Assembly: GCA_003696875.1 (NCBI GenBank)
Contig: RFHL01001374.1
Coordinates: forward strand, 1-8,051
Origin: Bacteroidota bacterium
GTDB lineage: Bacteria > Bacteroidota > Bacteroidia > J057
DNA: 8,051 nt
Direction: 5' to 3'
The translations under genes and the position numbers were made by a program. Shown here piece after piece: positions 5,432 through 8,051 of the stretch. The notes below the pieces were generated by a model that did no database searches, had not been told where the DNA came from, and was given only the letters and a program-made list of their open reading frames with translations. Position 1 is the first letter of the stretch, and each line of letters begins with the position of its first letter.

Positions 5432-7549
5432 CTAAATTTCCCTTTCGGCGGGGTCCAATTTTCGGATCTGCCCCGTACGACCGTCCATCTCCACCCAGTC
5501 CCCCGTCTGAAGATCGAGGGTGCGTGGCACCCGGGTGATAGCAGGGATGCGGGACTCGCGCAACATGATAGAGCCATGGGACAGGATGCCCCCTACATGA
5601 GACAATACCCCATCCACCTGCACAAAGTAGGGCACCCAACCCGGGTCCAGGGACTCGGTAAGCAGGATGGTCCTGGGAAAATCGGGCTTCCGCACGGCCT
5701 GTAGATCGGCCTGCTGGACGCGCCAGATCTGCCCCCGCACCTGCCCGGGATAGATGCCCAGGGCAGTTCCCTCTTCATCTACACCGGCCCCATTGACGAG
5801 GTGGGATATAGGCAGCCGCCGGTCATCCCGGTTGCGGAGAAAGGTATCGGGCTCCCATCCGGCCTGAGGCCCATAGGCAATGCCCTCGAGCTCAGCCAGG
5901 TCTATGCTTCCTTCCAACAGGCGGGTCAGGTCCTCCGGACGGTAGCGGGCAAAATCGAAGCTTTCGCCAAAGCGGCTCCGGGTCTGCTCCTGAATCTCCT
6001 CGCGCAGCATGGCAAAATACCGCATGGCATGATGGCGGAGCCACTCCCGGGTGAGCATCATCCGGATAAAGGGCCGGGCAATCCAAGTGAACAGCGAAGG
6101 GCGCTCTGTTTGCGCCGGGATCGATTCCTCGACCACCTCCAGTCCTTCTCCGAAAGATAGCTGGTCCCAGTCTTTCTCAGAATATTCAGAGAAACGCTTC
6201 TGCCCGATGTCGGATTCGTAGAAACCCCGATGGCCATAGGACTTGAGAAAATCGCTTCGGCTTAAAGTCCCAGCCTGCATGGCTCTAAAAGCCTCCAGGT
6301 AGCGCGTACTCTCGCTCTTGCCACTCACACGGGGCAGCCTGCCCATCCGCGCCAGAACCTTGATGGGCCCCGACATAGCCCCGGTAAGGGCCTGCATATG
6401 GGAAACCAGGTCCACATAGACCAGTTGCAAGTTGGTGAGCCAGTTATTGAAGGCCAATTCGGGATTATTGCGCCACATCAGCCGGCGCTCAGATATTTCG
6501 TAGAGCAGGCTTTTCTGTGCGGCCCGCACCCAGCGGTGGGTGCGCCCCACCACTGATAGCTGCTCCTTGAGTAGACGTACAAAGACCGTCCACTTGCGCA
6601 GGCTGCGGTAAGGCCGCAGCTTTACCCGATACACATCCTCTGCCCCCACCGACTCACAGACCAGCGAGCTGGGCAGCCCCCAACTCACCATAGCATCGAG
6701 CAGTGCCGACAGATTGATCCAGGGCATCCCCGCGGACACCTCAATGAAGTTGCGGGTGGGCAAGCTCGGATCCAGGCGCTGGTAGTAGGCAAAGAGGTGT
6801 GCGCTGCAGGACTGAATGACCGCCGTCATCATCTGTGAGGGCCTGGGTGGCAGGATTTCCTTGTGATTGGCTGAGGTGAGAAGCTCTTCAGCCTCATTGG
6901 GGGTGGTAATGGGCCGCGCCTGTAGCACGTACAACTGTCTCCGGGCGACCGCAAACTCGATGTCCAGGCCCAAGGGAGCGCCGGTTTCGGCTTCGGCCAG
7001 TAGCTGCCCCGTCACGATTGACAGCTGTAGCAGCGGTCCTACCAGGCTCTGGTAGCGCCGATCTGCTCCAAAGGGGCGCCAGCGCCGCAGGCGGCTGGCC
7101 CACCAGCGATCAGCCGGCACAAAGCGCGGTAACAGCAAACTCTGGGGGGCCACTTGCCCACTGACCAGTTGCTCGCCCTGCCCCTCTACAAACTCCACCT
7201 TCCAGACCCCTTCCCGATACGCAAAGAGTACTCCGCTGTAGTCCGAGTCCACCATTTCCTGGATGATGACCATCTGGTCGTCTGGGCTGGGGTAGGAGGC
7301 AAAAACCATCGCCACCGCCTCTTCCAGTTCCTCTTGTCCCACAAACAGCCGCGTCTCAAACTCCCCGGCATGGGCTTTTTCCTGGCCGTCTTCTTCCCCA
7401 TAGCTGGAGCGCACGGCCACCGGAAAGCGCATCTTGCGGAGCTCCCGGGGCCACTGTCCGGCCCGAAAGTCTGCGTAGGACAAGCCGCAAAAGGCGGCGG
7501 TGGGCAGGCCCAGGCGTCGGAGGGTTTCGAGTTGGGACAGCTTGCTCAT
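5432..7549 (-). CDS. PEP-synthase/rifampin-phosphotransferase-like dikinase without the PEP-binding barrel
   Basis: Complete 705-residue protein, ATG to TAG. Residues 1-215 are a compact PPDK/PEP-synthase-type ATP-grasp domain: SKLSQLETLRRLGLP with Lys3 at the usual nucleotide-binding Lys; VAVRSS (44-49); AGEFET; VIIQEMV..DYSGVLF (94-109); GQGEQLVSG (123-131); and DIEFA...LYVLQARPITT (196-216). Residues 217-560 are helical with no domain I can name, but hold YGHRGFYESDIG (438-449), which resembles the conserved GHRG..E.DL block of the middle domain of rifampin phosphotransferases. Residues 625-700 are the swivelling phosphohistidine domain, GGILSHGSIMLRE with catalytic His658. True PEP synthase has a further PEP/pyruvate TIM barrel, missing here, so 'ppsA' would be wrong. 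Expected chemistry: ATP plus substrate gives AMP, phosphate and a phosphorylated substrate via phospho-His658; the substrate is unknown. It overlaps the upstream alpha/beta hydrolase gene by 4 bp. Rifamycin inactivation is possible but unproven. Confidence 0.85.
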   Translation of the reverse strand: MSKLSQLETLRRLGLPTAAFCGLSYADFRAGQWPRELRKMRFPVAVRSSYGEEDGQEKAHAGEFETRLFVGQEELEEAVAMVFASYPSPDDQMVIIQEMVDSDYSGVLFAYREGVWKVEFVEGQGEQLVSGQVAPQSLLLPRFVPADRWWASRLRRWRPFGADRRYQSLVGPLLQLSIVTGQLLAEAETGAPLGLDIEFAVARRQLYVLQARPITTPNEAEELLTSANHKEILPPRPSQMMTAVIQSCSAHLFAYYQRLDPSLPTRNFIEVSAGMPWINLSALLDAMVSWGLPSSLVCESVGAEDVYRVKLRPYRSLRKWTVFVRLLKEQLSVVGRTHRWVRAAQKSLLYEISERRLMWRNNPELAFNNWLTNLQLVYVDLVSHMQALTGAMSGPIKVLARMGRLPRVSGKSESTRYLEAFRAMQAGTLSRSDFLKSYGHRGFYESDIGQKRFSEYSEKDWDQLSFGEGLEVVEESIPAQTERPSLFTWIARPFIRMMLTREWLRHHAMRYFAMLREEIQEQTRSRFGESFDFARYRPEDLTRLLEGSIDLAELEGIAYGPQAGWEPDTFLRNRDDRRLPISHLVNGAGVDEEGTALGIYPGQVRGQIWRVQQADLQAVRKPDFPRTILLTESLDPGWVPYFVQVDGVLSHVGGILSHGSIMLRESRIPAITRVPRTLDLQTGDWVEMDGRTGQIRKLDPAEREI
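7546..7549 (-). promoter_or_regulatory. ATGA stop-start overlap coupling the hydrolase and PEP-synthase-like genes
   Basis: The TGA stop of the hydrolase (7548-7546) and the ATG of the next gene (7549-7547) share bases as ATGA on the minus strand. Only a weak GGTGA precedes the ATG by about 5 nt, so translation of the second gene probably depends on ribosomes finishing the first. This also supports the chosen start of the PEP-synthase-like protein. Confidence 0.8.
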
Positions 7550-8051
7550 TCTGTCACCAATGTTACGAATTTTCGAGAAAAATCGGCAGGCGCATCCAAC
7601 ATGGGGAAATGGTCCCAGTCCGGCACCAGCTCAATGGTTGCCTGAGGCAGGTCGGCCCGCCATAGCTCCAGGTAGCGGGCGCTCACTACCCGCTCCTTCC
7701 CACCCCAGAGCAGCACAGGCTGCTCTGTCTGAATCTTATCCCGGGTCCGGCGATACCAGTCCACCGTAATCAGGTCAAAAAAGACCGGGAAGGCCGCGCA
7801 GCGACCGTAGTCGGCAAAGAACTGCCGCCGCAAATCGGCCGGAATGGCCTCCCGTTGCCGGAACAGACGCCGCTCCCAAATCGGCTGCATCCAGGACGCG
7901 GCAACCAGTCGCTGGATCAGCCGGCGGATCAGCCTGGGCCGCATCAGCCAGGGAAACCAGCGCTTGTGCAGCGAGGCTCCGATGATGGAGTGTAGAATAA
8001 GCCGCCGGGGCCGCAGCACGCGCCCACCTGGAAAGCGATAGCCCCGGGCAG
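7546..8051 (-). CDS. Alpha/beta-hydrolase fold protein, C-terminal part (gene cut by window edge)
   Basis: The frame is open to the window end, giving 167 complete codons plus the stop; the true start and the nucleophile elbow (G.S.G) lie outside. Seen: a basic, helix-rich cap-like stretch (roughly the first 90 visible residues, with several Arg and Trp), then the C-terminal hydrolase core QPVLLWGGKERVVSARYLELWRADLPQATIELVPDWDHFPMLDAP. In relatives this corresponds to the strand-loop with the catalytic acid (WG..D.VV) and the catalytic histidine (GH.P..E.P). The histidine is present (DWDHFPML), but the acid position reads Glu (GGKER) rather than the usual Asp. A GTG at 8017-8019 could be mistaken for a start, but the fold is clearly incomplete there and the frame continues upstream. 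The gene is translationally coupled to the downstream dikinase-like gene. Possible roles include esterase or lipase-like hydrolysis; the substrate is unknown. Confidence 0.82.
   Translation of the reverse strand, partial: ARGYRFPGGRVLRPRRLILHSIIGASLHKRWFPWLMRPRLIRRLIQRLVAASWMQPIWERRLFRQREAIPADLRRQFFADYGRCAAFPVFFDLITVDWYRRTRDKIQTEQPVLLWGGKERVVSARYLELWRADLPQATIELVPDWDHFPMLDAPADFSRKFVTLVTE

Noticed and set aside
5317..5577. 87-codon upstream extension of yifB
   Set aside because: It overlaps the end of the PEP-synthase-like gene, is not protein-like (Cys/Pro/Trp-rich), and family conservation starts exactly at the internal ATG at 5314-5316.
5432..7549. Calling the 705-residue protein PEP synthase (ppsA) or PPDK
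   Set aside because: The C-terminal PEP/pyruvate-binding TIM barrel of those enzymes is absent; the protein ends shortly after the phosphohistidine domain.

Overview
The window looks like chromosomal DNA from a fairly GC-rich member of the Bacteroidota (about 60% GC by eye; lineage inferred, not proven). Three things point there. The start codons lack convincing Shine-Dalgarno sequences. Two promoter candidates fit the Bacteroidota pattern TTTG-N17-20-TAnnTTT(G). The gene types also fit: a BlaI repressor paired with an M56 membrane peptidase carrying TonB C-terminal domains, and a YifB that starts MLVKTFGSAV. I see no rRNA, tRNA, CRISPR array, insertion sequence or integrase. Nearly all the DNA is coding, and six of the seven genes are on the minus strand.

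Layout, left to right. Positions 4-1892 hold a two-gene minus-strand operon: a BlaI/MecI-type repressor, then a BlaR1/MecR1-like M56 metallopeptidase whose periplasmic end carries two tandem TonB_C-like domains and no penicillin-binding sensor. An AT-rich divergent control region (1893-2074) separates it from a plus-strand gene for a small exported, probably outer-membrane beta-barrel, protein (2075-2680). That gene has no ATG or GTG start. It converges, with only 10 bp between stops, on a zinc-dependent YahK/cinnamyl-type alcohol dehydrogenase (2691-3734). Upstream of the dehydrogenase, on the same strand, lies yifB/comM (3775-5316), a Mg-chelatase-like AAA+ protein.

The right third (5432-8051) is the least conventional part. 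An alpha/beta hydrolase, cut by the window edge, overlaps by 4 bp (ATGA) with a 705-residue PEP-synthase/rifampin-phosphotransferase-like protein. The latter has a compact ATP-grasp domain, a long unassigned middle, and a C-terminal swivelling phosphohistidine domain. It lacks the PEP/pyruvate TIM barrel of true PEP synthase, so it probably phosphorylates another, unknown substrate; the overlap suggests the two enzymes act together.

The repressor/peptidase pair is expected to work as a signal-transduction unit: an envelope signal activates the peptidase, which relieves repression. The divergent envelope-protein gene is a plausible target. yifB and the dehydrogenase look like ordinary housekeeping or metabolic genes without an obvious link to the rest. 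I did not find a clearly novel defence or mobile system. The dikinase/hydrolase pair and the double-TonB sensor peptidase are the best candidates for something undescribed.
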